This document shows positions 1-9,109 of a stretch of DNA of 64,000 bases, in pieces; position 1 is the first letter of the stretch; each line of letters opens with the position of its first letter. The DNA comes from Blastobasis lacticolella. Lineage: Eukaryota > Arthropoda > Insecta > Lepidoptera > Blastobasidae. The notes under the pieces were generated by a model that was given only the letters and a program-made list of their open reading frames with translations, was not told where the DNA came from and searched no databases. The translations under genes were made by a program, and so were the position numbers. The stretch lies in NCBI GenBank assembly GCA_905147135.1, contig LR990046.1, forward strand, positions 10,012,501 through 10,076,500, in the 5' to 3' direction.

Positions 1-180
1 TCGCAGCGGTGCCGCGAGCCGCGCCATTTATTTGTTTTATCACGTAGCCTGGGTTGGTACACACCAAAAGGGCCCTCGAGCCACAACACGTAGCGCTCGT
101 ATAAAATGTGGAGGTGCGGATATTAGCCGGTATACAGTTATGGAGTGAAGGTTGTTGCGTCAAATATTGAAATAAATGTG

Positions 181-1273
181 ACTGCCCGCGGATTTCACCC
201 GCGCGCAGTTCGGATCTCTGTAAACATTGAAAGTATTCCGAGGGAGATAATTGTTTATCCGTGAAGAAAAGTAGCCTGTCACTCGGTAAACTGAAACAAT
301 TTTAAAAATCGGTTCATTGGTTTTTAGATTACCCCCAACACAACACATTCACAAACAAATAAACTTCGCCTCCTTATTTATTTGTTATTATATAATTATA
401 ATTATCTAGTATTGATTACTATTATCAATTCTAGTATCTACTGTATGAAATAAAAAGGTCAGTATAAACAAACCATTTTCAGAGGCTTTGCTTAGTTTGG
501 TGCTAGATGTCGCTGTGTGAATTTGTCCACGAATATATTTATTTAATTTATTTATTTAAATGAAAAATGTCTATTATAGACAATGTCCTAAGCTCTACAC
601 GAAAGTAGAAGGTTTCTACGAAATGATAAAGTTTTCATAATATTACGATATTTTAACACGAGATGTACAACCGTGCGATTCGGACTGTAAACATTACGCA
701 ACATAAAGAATAAATTTATTGTAAATAAAATCCGAGCAAGTAGGAAAGTTTCAGTGGTTCATGGGCCTCGGTGACGACATCTTGTAATAAAACTCGGCCG
801 GCCCCCAGCCCCACACCCTCCATTCACGGACATAAACTGGCCTACCCGCGGAATTCACCCGCGCGCAGTTCGGATCTCTGTAAACATTCATACTACCCCG
901 CGGGAGACTACCTATTATTTATCTATGAAAGCCTGTCACTCGGTAAACTGAAAGAATTTTCAAAATTGGTTCAGTTGTTTTCGAGATTACATCCAACACT
1001 AAACTTACAAATATATAAAGATACCTCTTTTTTTATTTGTTATTAAATAATTATAGGTACCTAGTATTATATACTATTATGATATGAGATTTTTACACAG
1101 ATGTATATACTACCGCGTAATTCGGACTGTAGGCATTAAGCGACATTGATAATAAATCTCTTGTAAATAAAATCCGAGCAAGTAGGAAAGTTTCAGCGGT
1201 TCATGGGCCTCGGTGACGACATCTTGTAATTAAACTCGGCCGGCGCCTCAGCCCCACACCCTCCATTCACGTT
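181..1273. repeat. Tandem duplication, two diverged units
   Basis: Two head-to-tail copies of one sequence. Unit 1 is about 181-833 and unit 2 about 841-1273. Both open with CCGCGGA(A)TTCACCCGCGCGC and both close with a stretch containing 'CGGTGACGACATCTTGTAAT' and 'CCACACCCTCCATTCACG'. Unit 1 is about 200 bp longer because extra sequence, including a SINE 3' piece near 487-565, lies in its middle. The family is not recognised. No coding frame is conserved between the units. Confidence 0.8.
487..565 (+). mobile_element. Truncated SINE 3' end
   Basis: The segment reads GCTTTGCTTAGTTTGGTGCT AGATGTCGCTGTGTGAAT and ends in an ATTTATTTA-rich tail. It matches the 3' end of the tRNA-like SINE at 49775-50045 and of the fragment at 41098-41225. 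The tRNA-like head is absent, so this is a 5'-truncated copy. It lies in unit 1 of the duplication but not in unit 2. Confidence 0.6.
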
Positions 1274-1399
1274 TAAACAATCTTGTAAAAGAGTGGACTA
1301 ACAGTGGAAGTACCTAACGGTGAAGTTATGTCTGCTATTTAAAATTTTATCGTCGAATATTGACTAATAAGAAGCTATTTATTATTGAATGAAAGATAT

Positions 1400-1738
1400 T
1401 ATATTTACATTACATTCTATCATCGCACCGCTCGCTATCGACAGAGAGTTCATCCTCATACCTTGGAGCCAAATTGGTTGCGAACTGTGCGGTTCCAAAA
1501 GAACTTTCTCCCACGCACATTAAGGTTGTGGAATGAACTACCTGGAGAGGTTTTCCCTGGAGAGTACAACATGGAGTTCTTCAAGAAAGGGGTTAAAAGG
1601 TTTTTACGGGGCCGAAAACGCGTTGGTGATGCCCCTGGTATTGCAAACGTCTATAGGCTGCGGTGATTGCTTACCATCAGGCAGACCGCAAGCTCTTTTG
1701 CCACCTTAGTGGTATAAAATAAATAAATAAATATAATG
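1400..1738 (+). mobile_element. 5'-truncated LINE 3' end (family 2, CR1/Jockey group)
   Basis: The reading frame to 1666 ends with a C-terminal block found after the reverse transcriptase in many insect CR1/Jockey-group LINEs: LRLWNELPGEVFPGEYNMEF followed by FKKGVKRFLRG. A short 3' UTR follows (CTTACCATCAGGCAGACCGC ... TTTGCCACCTTAGTGGT), then an (AAAT)n tail at about 1716-1735. Catalytic domains are missing, so it is a dead 5'-truncated copy. The same 3' end occurs at 62743-62932 and, on the minus strand, at 2448-2521. The exact clade is uncertain. Confidence 0.7.
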
Positions 1739-1740
1739 TG

Positions 1741-2447
1741 TACTTTTTAACACCTGACAAAAAACAAGGAATCATAAGGAATATGATAAGGCTTTGTGTA
1801 TAGAGATCCACAGAGAGCTGAGGCATCGTAGCACCCGAACGGTTAGATCGATTTGAAAGCCAGCTTAATCGAGAAAGTTAATAGCTTTGTTTCATTAAAA
1901 TCGATGCAGGAGTTTAGAAAATATTTGAATGTACGAGATGTAAACTAGGTCGGGGGTATCCGACTTTTTCTGTCGGTTAGGTTCGTTAGGTATACTATCT
2001 CTATGGTTAGGTTATAAGAATTGCTATACCTTACTGCGACTACACAGAAAATGCGCCACAAGAATGGCTAATGTCAACAGTGGACAGTGCATATCGTCTA
2101 ACGTTAAACCAGCCTACGGGTGGACCACGGTTTTGATATCCTACATATACACTAGGACTTGTCTACAAATCTATCGACTACCTACCAAACAGCCATAGTG
2201 TTGCATCACGTATTTTGTTTTCTATCCACTAGGACCTGTCTATCTATCTACTAGCTAAACCACTAGGGTTAAAAGAAAAAATAAAGAGGATGCCGCGTGA
2301 ATGGAAAACTTCGAGTTTGGTATTCGCGAATAGATTGAAAAGTTTCGCGTCTTTTTCAGCGAACGCGATTTGCACGTAACGCGGCTGAAACTTATCTGAC
2401 CCGGTGGCCAAAACTGCAATGAAAGTGTAGTCATTTACAAAATGAAA
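1741..2447. other. Unassigned AT-rich interval
   Basis: No gene or recognisable element is seen. Around 1976-2017 there are three loose GTTAGGTT words, too few and too scattered to be a telomere-type repeat. Around 2150-2265 there is a weak repetition of 'CACTAGGAC(C)TTGTCTA'. Confidence 0.4.
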
Positions 2448-2521
2448 TTTTTTTTCTAACACTAAGGTGGCAAACAAGCTTACGGCCTGATGGTAAACAG
2501 TCACCGCAGCCCATGGACGTT
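2448..2521 (-). mobile_element. LINE family 2 3' tail, minus strand
   Basis: Read on the minus strand this is the 3' UTR of the element at 1400-1738: GGGCTGCGGTGACTGTTTAC, CATCAGGCCGTAAGCTTGTT and TGCCACCTTAG, ending in an A-run (T-run at 2448-2456 on the plus strand). It is about 70 bp, with only the last part of the element retained. Confidence 0.6.
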
Positions 2522-2525
2522 TTCT

Positions 2526-3073
2526 TGCCTTTACAAGACATCAGGCGTTTGATAAAAAATTGTCTTTTTATTTATTTATAATGAATGAAAATTCTACATA
2601 ATATCAATACAATGACTTTCATGAGAGCTTTATTATTTCATGCGTAAAATATTAAAGATTTTCGCAAAAATTTGGGATTAGATTTTTCACCTTTATGTAT
2701 TGTTTATTCGAGAGCTGCGATTGCGATTCAATCGAACCATTAGGAAATTAGCGGATTTGCGGCCCTATAGGACATTTGCAACTATGATGCTGCATCTGCA
2801 TCTCATCTGTTCGGATTAATAAAAATATATTATTGAAGTTCATAAAGACTTGAATATAATTCATGATAAGCAGAACACATATTTAGCTGAAACACAATAT
2901 TCATATGATCTGTATGCGTAGAGAATGAAATGAATTTACGAGCGCACAACCTCAAAGTATGAAAAATAGTATACATGGCGCCCCGAACTTGGGTTGCCGC
3001 AATTTGGCAACGCATTATTCGCTACCGAGAACGTATTTATTTATAACGTAAGGAAAGCTTTTTTATATTTAGA
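2526..3073. other. Unassigned AT-rich interval
   Basis: Short frames here lack codon structure or known motifs. No repeat match to the rest of the window was noticed. Confidence 0.35.
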
Positions 3074-3272
3074 CTAGTAGACCCGGCGCGACTTCTTTCG
3101 CGTACACCTACTTTACCCCTATCTACCCTTTAGTTTCTTTCTTATAGACATTCCTCTTGAAACACTCTATCTATTGTCGAAAACCGTTTAAAATCCTTTG
3201 CGTAGTTTAAAAGATTTAAGCGTACGTAGATACATACGGCGGGTAGCGACTTTGTTTTATACTATGTATAGA
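3074..3272 (-). mobile_element. Helitron-like non-autonomous element, minus strand
   Basis: Read on the minus strand, it starts TCTATACATAGTATAAAACA, continues with AAAGTCGC and later AAACTACGCAAAGGAT, and ends GGGTCTACTAG followed by T. It is a homologue of 30423-30649 on the plus strand. The 3' CTAG|T end fits a Helitron-type insertion. The 5' flank is T rather than the expected A, so one end has mutated or the class call is wrong. Confidence 0.5.
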
Positions 3273-3284
3273 AGTAGATTTTTT

Positions 3285-3440
3285 TTTATGACATACGGTA
3301 GGCAAACAGGCAAGCGGGCTACCTGATGGGAAGTAGTCACCACTGCCTATAGACATTAGCAACACCAAGAGTATCGCCAGTGCGTTGCCCACTTATATAA
3401 CACGTTGACCTGGCAGCAAAAAGGCAAATGCCGCTCCACT
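3285..3440 (+). repeat. Lepidoptera-type SINE/LINE tail repeat
   Basis: The block 'GCAAACAGGCAAGCGGGCTA CCTGATGGGAAGTAGTCACC ... ATAGACATTAGCAACACCA' belongs to a very common lepidopteran dispersed 3' tail. Related fragments lie at 3985-4070, 14015-14160, 37428-37504, 40770-40935, 53090-53215 and, inverted, 60265-60335. I cannot tell whether this copy is from a SINE or from the tail of a LINE. Confidence 0.5.
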
Positions 3441-3724
3441 GCCAAAGCCACGGTTCCCCAAATCCCCACCCCATGGAGCACTGGAGACCTTACTCACCAG
3501 CAGAAACACAATACTATTTAAACGAGTATTGTTTAGCTGCGGTATTCTGTAAGGTGGAGGTACTTCCCCAGTCGGGCGGCTCCAATTCGAACGGGATACC
3601 CCGCTATGCCCTACTTCTCTTAAAAGTTGTAGAACGTAGAACAAAACAATCCACCTATCCATACGTAACTAGAATACACTAAAAGACGACACAAAAGATG
3701 ATGTAACAAACTTGCAAAACTAAA

Positions 3725-3775
3725 ATAAGCCCCCCGTAGCTTTAAGCTACAAAAGCTCGTAGCTGAAGCTACGGG
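3725..3775. repeat. Imperfect hairpin CCCGTAGCTT / AAGCTACGGG
   Basis: The left arm CCCGTAGCTTTAAGCTAC and the right arm GTAGCTGAAGCTACGGG pair with one bulge around an 8-nt centre. Possibly the end of an unrecognised MITE. No partner is seen nearby. Confidence 0.45.
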
Positions 3776-3984
3776 TGAGGGAGCGGGGGTATTCACGCAG
3801 CGTGTTACTTTGTACGAGAAGGATGTTTGTAATTGTAATTTGGAAGGTTTAATAACCTATAGCAATTATATGATATAGCTTCTATTAAAAAGGTAGATAG
3901 CCTTGATATAGATTATAGACGATGTAAATAAAAAGGCAGAGTTGGGCTCGTAGTACATGACTACGACGAGGGTGAACACTAACG

Positions 3985-4070
3985 CTACGGGCTACATCGC
4001 TTTTTTTTTCGCTGGCATTTTTTTATGCTTTTCAGTGACAAACGAGCAGACAACCCACCTGACGGTAAGT
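3985..4070 (+). repeat. SINE/LINE tail fragment
   Basis: ACAAACGAGCAGACAACCCA CCTGACGGTAAGTGG matches the common tail family described at 3285-3440. It directly precedes the 397-bp tandem duplication. Confidence 0.45.
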
Positions 4071-4156
4071 GGTAAATATAATCCTATTAAGCAAGAGTGG
4101 TGTTTTATAAGTTTTTATGGGTGTACCGTCATGGCCGCGGTAGCTTTGCCATTCTT

Positions 4157-4952
4157 TATACGGGCCAGAGGCCTCTCCAACTCATCAGGGGCAATCGGGG
4201 TTATCATGGTATCGGGTCACCTATATAATTATAATATACAACTTAATATTAACTCGCTTAAAGAGATTTAAGAACTAAATATTGTATACGAGATGAACTC
4301 CATATCTCTATTACGCAACTCTACGACAGTATCGACGTATAATTATGCGGAAATAGTTTCATACACCGAAGCCGTTGCGCAATTAGTCACTGAGTGACAG
4401 AATGTCACTGACACTAGTTCGTAAATTGCGAGCTGCGAGTAACGGGGGCCCTTGACAATATCTGATTAAAGTGTCTTATTGAGCGGCGTCCCTTGCTTTA
4501 ACTGACAGCCCGAGACTGCTTCCGGTTTAAAAAAAAGACTCTATTTAATTCGTTATACGGGCTAGAGGCCTCTCCACCTCGTCAGGTGCTATCGGGGTTA
4601 TCATGCCTATGTAATTATATACAAATTAATATTAATGATAACTTGCTTCAGTTTTCTTTAAACTTAAAATAATATTTAAAATAAACCTCTATGTTTTTAT
4701 TACGCAACCCTATGAGAGTATCGACATATAATTATACGGAAATAGTTTCATAAACCGAAGCCGTTGCGCAATTAGTCACTGAGTGACAAAGTGTCACTGA
4801 CACTAGTTCGTAAATTGCGAGAAATACCGAGCTGCGAGTAACGGGGCCCCTTCACGATATCTGATTTAATTGTCTCATTGAGCGGCGTCCCTTGCTTTAA
4901 CTGACAGCCCGAGACTGCTTCCGGTTTAAAAAAAGACTCAGTTTAATCCAGT
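4157..4952. repeat. Two-unit tandem duplication, about 397 bp per unit
   Basis: Unit 1 is 4157-4553 and unit 2 is 4554-4952, head to tail with no spacer. Both begin TATACGGGC(C/T)AGAGGCC and both end with GACAGCCCGAGACTGCTTCC GGTTTAAAAAA. The right halves are nearly identical; the left halves carry indels. Each unit contains GTCACTGAGTGAC and AGTGTCACTGACACT, two short perfect palindromes next to each other. The family is not recognised. The equal units suggest unequal crossing-over or a short satellite-like array. Confidence 0.85.
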
Positions 4953-5345
4953 AATCCCAACCCAAGTAAATGTGGGAACGACTTTTGCGCCGTGGGCGGG
5001 AACGATAGAAACATTACAATTTTGTATCCATAAGAAACAAAAATGCTTCCGTGCATGTAATAGGTCCTGCCTACAACTCCTTACCCGGTGACATAAAGGA
5101 TGCCATCTCGAACAAAATATTCGCAAAGAAACTAACGCCTCCTGATCGATATAGCACTATAAATTATCGATTACTGAGTTCTTTACAAACATAAAATCGT
5201 TAACCCTAGGTAGGAAAACTAGGTTTTATTTTTTTAAATCCAAAAGCGTTGACATATATTTATATGTAATTGAATAATGTAAAAATGAATGAATTATATA
5301 TTATGATTGAATGTAACTAAACAAGTTTATCGCGACTAGCTCCAC
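4953..5345. other. Unassigned interval
   Basis: AT-rich sequence with no recognised feature. Short open frames have no known motif. Confidence 0.35.
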
Positions 5346-5353
5346 TAATGCAG

Positions 5354-5379
5354 TGCAGTGCACTGCGCGGCGCACCACG
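5354..5379. repeat. GC-rich partial palindrome (TGCAGTGC family)
   Basis: The left half TGCAGTGCACTGC is followed by a degenerate right half GCGGCGCACCACG. It is the same motif as the two 26-bp near-perfect palindromes at 8084-8109 and 8184-8209. Here the right arm has decayed. Confidence 0.5.
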
Positions 5380-5575
5380 CAGTGCCAAGTCACGGTGACA
5401 ACAAAGAAAACGATGGTGTTATTCTGGTTTTTCACGTTAGGCAATGATCGCACGAGAGATTTATGAATGATTGTGAGTTGGGCAACGTTTGCACGAGAGC
5501 TTTTTCGACGCATTTACGCGCGTTATTTTAAACGACTCGCATGATTATTGACCTTATGTCGACCTTATGTATGGA

Positions 5576-5815
5576 GGTCAGTTGGCAGTCGTTCCACTGT
5601 AATTGCCTGATCTGCTAAATCTTGAATCATAGTCAAAGCGGGCCCCGGGTCCTCGCGTGCGAGAGCACAAACAGGATTTGACGCCAAAATCATCATTATC
5701 ATCGTCTTGGTGTTAAATTTCGGTTGCCAGGAGTCCGCCTTCCTACTCCTCTTGGTCCACTTCGCTCGGTCTTCGGTATCCTTGGAGTTTGTTGGCACGC
5801 ATGTCGTTCTTATCG
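5576..5815. mobile_element. Two RTE-type LINE tails facing each other
   Basis: The left part (5576-5712, plus sense) matches the tail family at 29400-29560 and 57305-57440: GTTCCACTGTAATTGCCTGA, GGGCCCCGGGTCCTCGCGTG and a terminal GACGCCAAAATCATCATT. The right part (5713-5815, minus sense) encodes DRAKWTKRSRKADSW, the C-terminal block of the RTE copy at 17393-17878, and its GATGATAATGATGAT tail meets the left part. Both are heavily truncated. Confidence 0.55.
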
Positions 5816-5819
5816 ACGT

Positions 5820-6149
5820 CTAGCCATCGCTTCGTGAGTTGAACTCTCCTTCCCGTGCCTAGCGGGCTGGCATGGTCAGACATTATTGTCGCCACGTAAT
5901 TTGCCGTTTAATTTCCTTACTATCATTATCCGCATCTTGTCTCTCACGTTCCGTTTAGAGTAATCTGATCGATTATAATCGTATGGTGCAGGATGTTTTT
6001 CAACAAGCTCAGAAAACATTATATTGAAGTCAACATCATCATAATGACGCCACGATGATTATTTAATTTATATTATTGTCAATGCTACATTTACATTACA
6101 ATTTGTGTGCCGTTTTTGTAACCTTGATCTGGCTCGGGTTAATATTTGA
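5820..6149. other. Unassigned interval
   Basis: The first bases may still be RTE-derived. Nothing else is recognised. Confidence 0.3.
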
Positions 6150-6350
6150 TTATAACATAATGGTGACATCCTGAAAACCTGCTGAAAACGGTCCGGATAC
6201 ATTCCCAGGTTTACCATCAACTGGTAAGTCTATTTTTACACCGGTATTCCATATAGGGTGCACCCAATAGTTACGTCGAGGTCGTCTACATTTTTGCATA
6301 TTAACCATCTGCAGTACGGCCAACATGTCTTCATCCCCGGAAGAAGACAT
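6150..6350 (-). pseudogene. Possible PIF/Harbinger transposase N-terminal relic
   Basis: A 66-residue frame starts MSSSGDEDMLAVLQMVN and carries RPRRNYWVHPIW at residues 23-34. A basic stretch followed by W-x-(H/R)-P-x-(N/W) near the N-terminus is typical of PIF/Harbinger transposases and HARBI1-like proteins. The nuclease domain that should follow, with its DDE residues and some 300 more residues, is not found, so only the first part or first exon remains. The frame ends after SGPFSAGFQDVTIML with no similarity I can name. Chance similarity over a dozen residues is the main alternative. Confidence 0.4.
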
Positions 6351-6700
6351 AATTTTACTTTAAAATCTTCGATAACTAATTTTTTCTTTGGATGTTTACT
6401 TCTAACAGGTGTCCATAGATTCACCATCTGTAGACCGTGGTAAGTCATTCCATATTTTAACTAAAAAGTATAACATCAGTAATATCTAAAGAAATTGAAC
6501 CATGCAACTTCCGCGAATACTATACTATAAATGATTCTTTTTACCCGACTACGATGGAGCTAAGGGAGGGTAATGAAGTTAACAATCTATGTATGTAAAG
6601 TTGATAAACGTGGAAGAATCGACAGAGATTTGTCAGGACCATAGCAAGTGGAACAATGTCGTCTCTGTCGTATGTCGTCAATGTCGTACTCTTGCGGGGG
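6351..6700. other. Unassigned interval
   Basis: May include more of the DNA transposon at 6150-6350, but no frame continues clearly. Two short similar phrases, 'ACCATC...TGGTAAGTC' near 6210-6228 and 6420-6445, may be an internal duplication. Confidence 0.3.
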
Positions 6701-6855
6701 AAAGGGGTTTGTGTGTATGTATGTTTATATGAATGTTTGTATGGATGTTTATTCTAGCTCAAAAACTACTTGGCCGATTTTCGTTAAAAGCGTATTGATT
6801 GTCCGATGGTTACCGGCTCTATGATAATACATTCAATTAAATTATCTTGAGGATA
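6700..6855 (+). repeat. Lepidoptera-type dispersed repeat
   Basis: TGTGTATGTATGTTTATATG, then CTCAAAAACTACTTGGCCGA TTTTCGTTAAAA. The '(GTAT)n ... AAAACTACT(G/T)G(A/G)CCGATTTT' arrangement is a hallmark of abundant moth and butterfly repeats. A similar ACTACTGGACCGATTTCAAA occurs in the Helitron-like element at 8333. The end points are uncertain. Confidence 0.45.
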
Positions 6856-7280
6856 TAAGAACTTAAAAATTTCAAAATTTTTAAATTCAGAAGATTGTAT
6901 CGGTCATGTTAGGAATTTTTATTCACATTGATTGATTCTGTTGTAGGATAAACCGCACTGCTTAAATTTGTCCTCAACTGGTTGAAGACATTATTTTGGG
7001 ACAATATTACGACAAAATGTTTTAAAACGTAGTAATTTTGAATTTTGAATTTTGAATTTCTGTCCTTTACGAATGTTTACTTAAACTGAGTGTATACCAC
7101 GGTGGCTCATTCAAAACTATAACTACAAAGTATAACATCAGTAGTAAGTATAAAGAGAGTGAATATAACTTAAATTACTCGGAAACAATTGCTCTTAGAA
7201 AACTGGATCCTAAAAAAAAATGATAGTGCCCGTCGATATCTATAAGTATTTGCTGTTCTGGAACAAGCGTTTTAAGGCAA
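6856..7280. other. Unassigned interval before the 104-bp array
   Basis: AT-rich. The last 50 bp resemble the end of an array unit (GTTCTGGAACAAGCG against GTTCTAGAACCAA), so the array may once have had another unit. Confidence 0.35.
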
Positions 7281-7691
7281 ATAGTTTCAGAGTTATTACA
7301 GTTTTAAGATTGACAGCTGTCATACGGAATGTAGATCTCGACTATCATTTCTCTTCAGGAACTAGTGTTCAAGGAGCGATAGTTTCAGAGTTATTACAGT
7401 ATTAAGTTTGACAGCTGTCAACCGAAATGTAGATGTCGACGAGCACTATCATTTCTCTTCAGAAACTAGTGTTCTAGAAGTGATAGTTTAAGAGTTATTA
7501 CAGTATTAAGTTTGACAGCTGTCAACCGAAATGTAGATGTCGACGAGCACTATCATTTCTCTTTAGGAACTAGTATTCTAGCACCAATAGTTTCAGAGTT
7601 ATTACAGTTTTAAGTGTGACAGGTGCCATCCAAAATGTAGATTTCTACGAGTACCAGCATTTCTTTTTAGAAACTAGTGTTCTAGAACCAA
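7281..7691. repeat. Tandem array, four units of about 104 bp
   Basis: Units start at 7281, 7379, 7483 and 7587, each with ATAGTTTCAGAGTTATTACA or a one-base variant. The first unit is 6 bp shorter. The first three carry the perfect 12-bp palindrome TGACAGCTGTCA, each 30 bp from the unit start (7311-7322, 7409-7420, 7513-7524); in the fourth it has decayed to TGACAGGTGCCA. Units end GAACTAGTGTTCTAGAA, which is also partly palindromic. No coding frame is kept. A CAGCTG core at regular spacing could bind bHLH proteins, but that is inference. A decaying satellite fragment is the simpler reading. Confidence 0.85.
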
Positions 7692-7983
7692 ACATGCCTT
7701 ATTTATAATTCGGGATGAACTGAGAAGAGAATGACGACAGGATCACGAAAGCGAAACAACTCCGATAATGTTAAAGAATCAGAAAAAGGGGAGGGGCTTA
7801 CGCATCACCTGTCAAACTTTCTTTGACAAGGTCGGTTTCCTATTTCATTCACACGCGTTGTATCTGTACTAAAAAAAGTAGACAGATATATGTGTGTCAA
7901 CTGTGTCACATAAAGAGGAAAGATTCGAACTGTTGGTAAACAGAAACAGTCAGATGTGACGTTTCATGTTGACATCTACTGAC

Positions 7984-8216
7984 ATCGCACCGCACGCTGC
8001 ACGATGGGGCCAAATTGAAAAACGTAGACAAAATTCATACAGAACTGACATTTCGGGCTTCAATTGCGGGTGTTGCCCCATCATGCAGTGCGCCGCGCGG
8101 CGCGCTGCACAGTGGGACATTCCGCCATCTGTCAATGTACTTGCATACAAATTGCTCGGCGTGTAACAAGTTTTGCCACATCGTGCAGTGCACTGCGCAG
8201 CGCACTGCATGAGTGT
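7984..8216. repeat. Cluster of GC-rich palindromes
   Basis: Two 26-bp palindromes, each with one mismatch, lie exactly 100 bp apart: 8084-8109 (half TGCAGTGCGCCGC) and 8184-8209 (half TGCAGTGCACTGC). Both follow GTTTTGCC(C/A)CATC-like sequence. An inverted half copy (GCACGCTGCACGATGGGGCC) is at 7992-8011, and a degenerate one is at 5354-5379. Arms rich in CG inside AT-rich DNA suggest transposon ends. The family is unknown to me. Confidence 0.7.
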
Positions 8217-8332
8217 GCGTTCAAGATAAGATGACATATTATATTTACAAATATATATATGTAAATTTGCATCTAGTCAAATAAGTAATTAAAAATGACA
8301 TGTATATATTACTATTTATGAATTAGTACCTA

Positions 8333-9109
8333 TCTATACTTATATATTATATTATATTATATTATTATATATATTATAAAGAGGAAAAGTTTGATTTTTT
8401 GTTTGTTTGTTTGTTTGTATTGAATAGGCTTCGAAACTACTGGACCGATTTCAAAAATTCTTTCACCGTTGGGAAGCTACACTATCCCCGGGTGACATAG
8501 GCTATATTATATTTTCTAAAACATTACGGATCATTAATAAAACTCTAATAATGTAACCCAAGGTGTAAAAAAATACCCAAAAAATCCTTACATCGCGTGT
8601 GCTGCGAAAACTATTGATGATAGAACAAAATAATGTACTACGACTTTACAGAACACATCATTATCTACAAAAAGTGTCGCAACAGTATATGTCTAACTAT
8701 TATAGTTATGTCACAATAAGTGTTCTTTTATTTTAAAATTTAATTGAAATGCCGCCGCTAAAAACGCTCTTTATTTGTACCTTGGTATTAATCCTTATCA
8801 AAATCTATTACTTCACATCCACGACTGGTTCAATACCTTTATATAACTTATGATGAACTGAATTATTCAATTCAGACATTCCATTCGAAAGATATCACGA
8901 GTTTAAAATTGTGAATATTAGAAAAAAGTCGCGTGTTCGCCGCTCAGTTCGCCCGGCTATCTAGGCAGCACGGGGTACGGGAGAGGAGTCAATGTTAAGA
9001 AATAAAGTGCCGCGCGACTCACTCTCGCGCGGTCGGCTCCCTACGCAGCGGTCGTGCGTAACCCGTGTACCCGTAGTGGTACCCGTGCGAAGCCGGGGCG
9101 GGCCGCTAG
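8333..9109 (+). mobile_element. Helitron-like non-autonomous element
   Basis: It starts TCTATACTTATATATTATAT, preceded by A, and ends GGGCCGCTAG followed by T, the A|T insertion pattern of Helitrons. Near the start are TATTATAAAGAGG, a (GTTT)n run and ACTACTGGACCGATTTCAAA. Near the end is GCGAAGCCGGGGCGGG, able to form a short 3' hairpin. A shorter relative is at 11226-11422. No Rep/helicase frame is present. The GC-rich stretch at 8930-9080 may be host sequence or another insertion. Confidence 0.6.

Noticed and set aside
1976..2017. Interstitial telomere repeat
   Set aside because: The GTTAGGTT words are separated by unrelated bases and do not form a tandem run.
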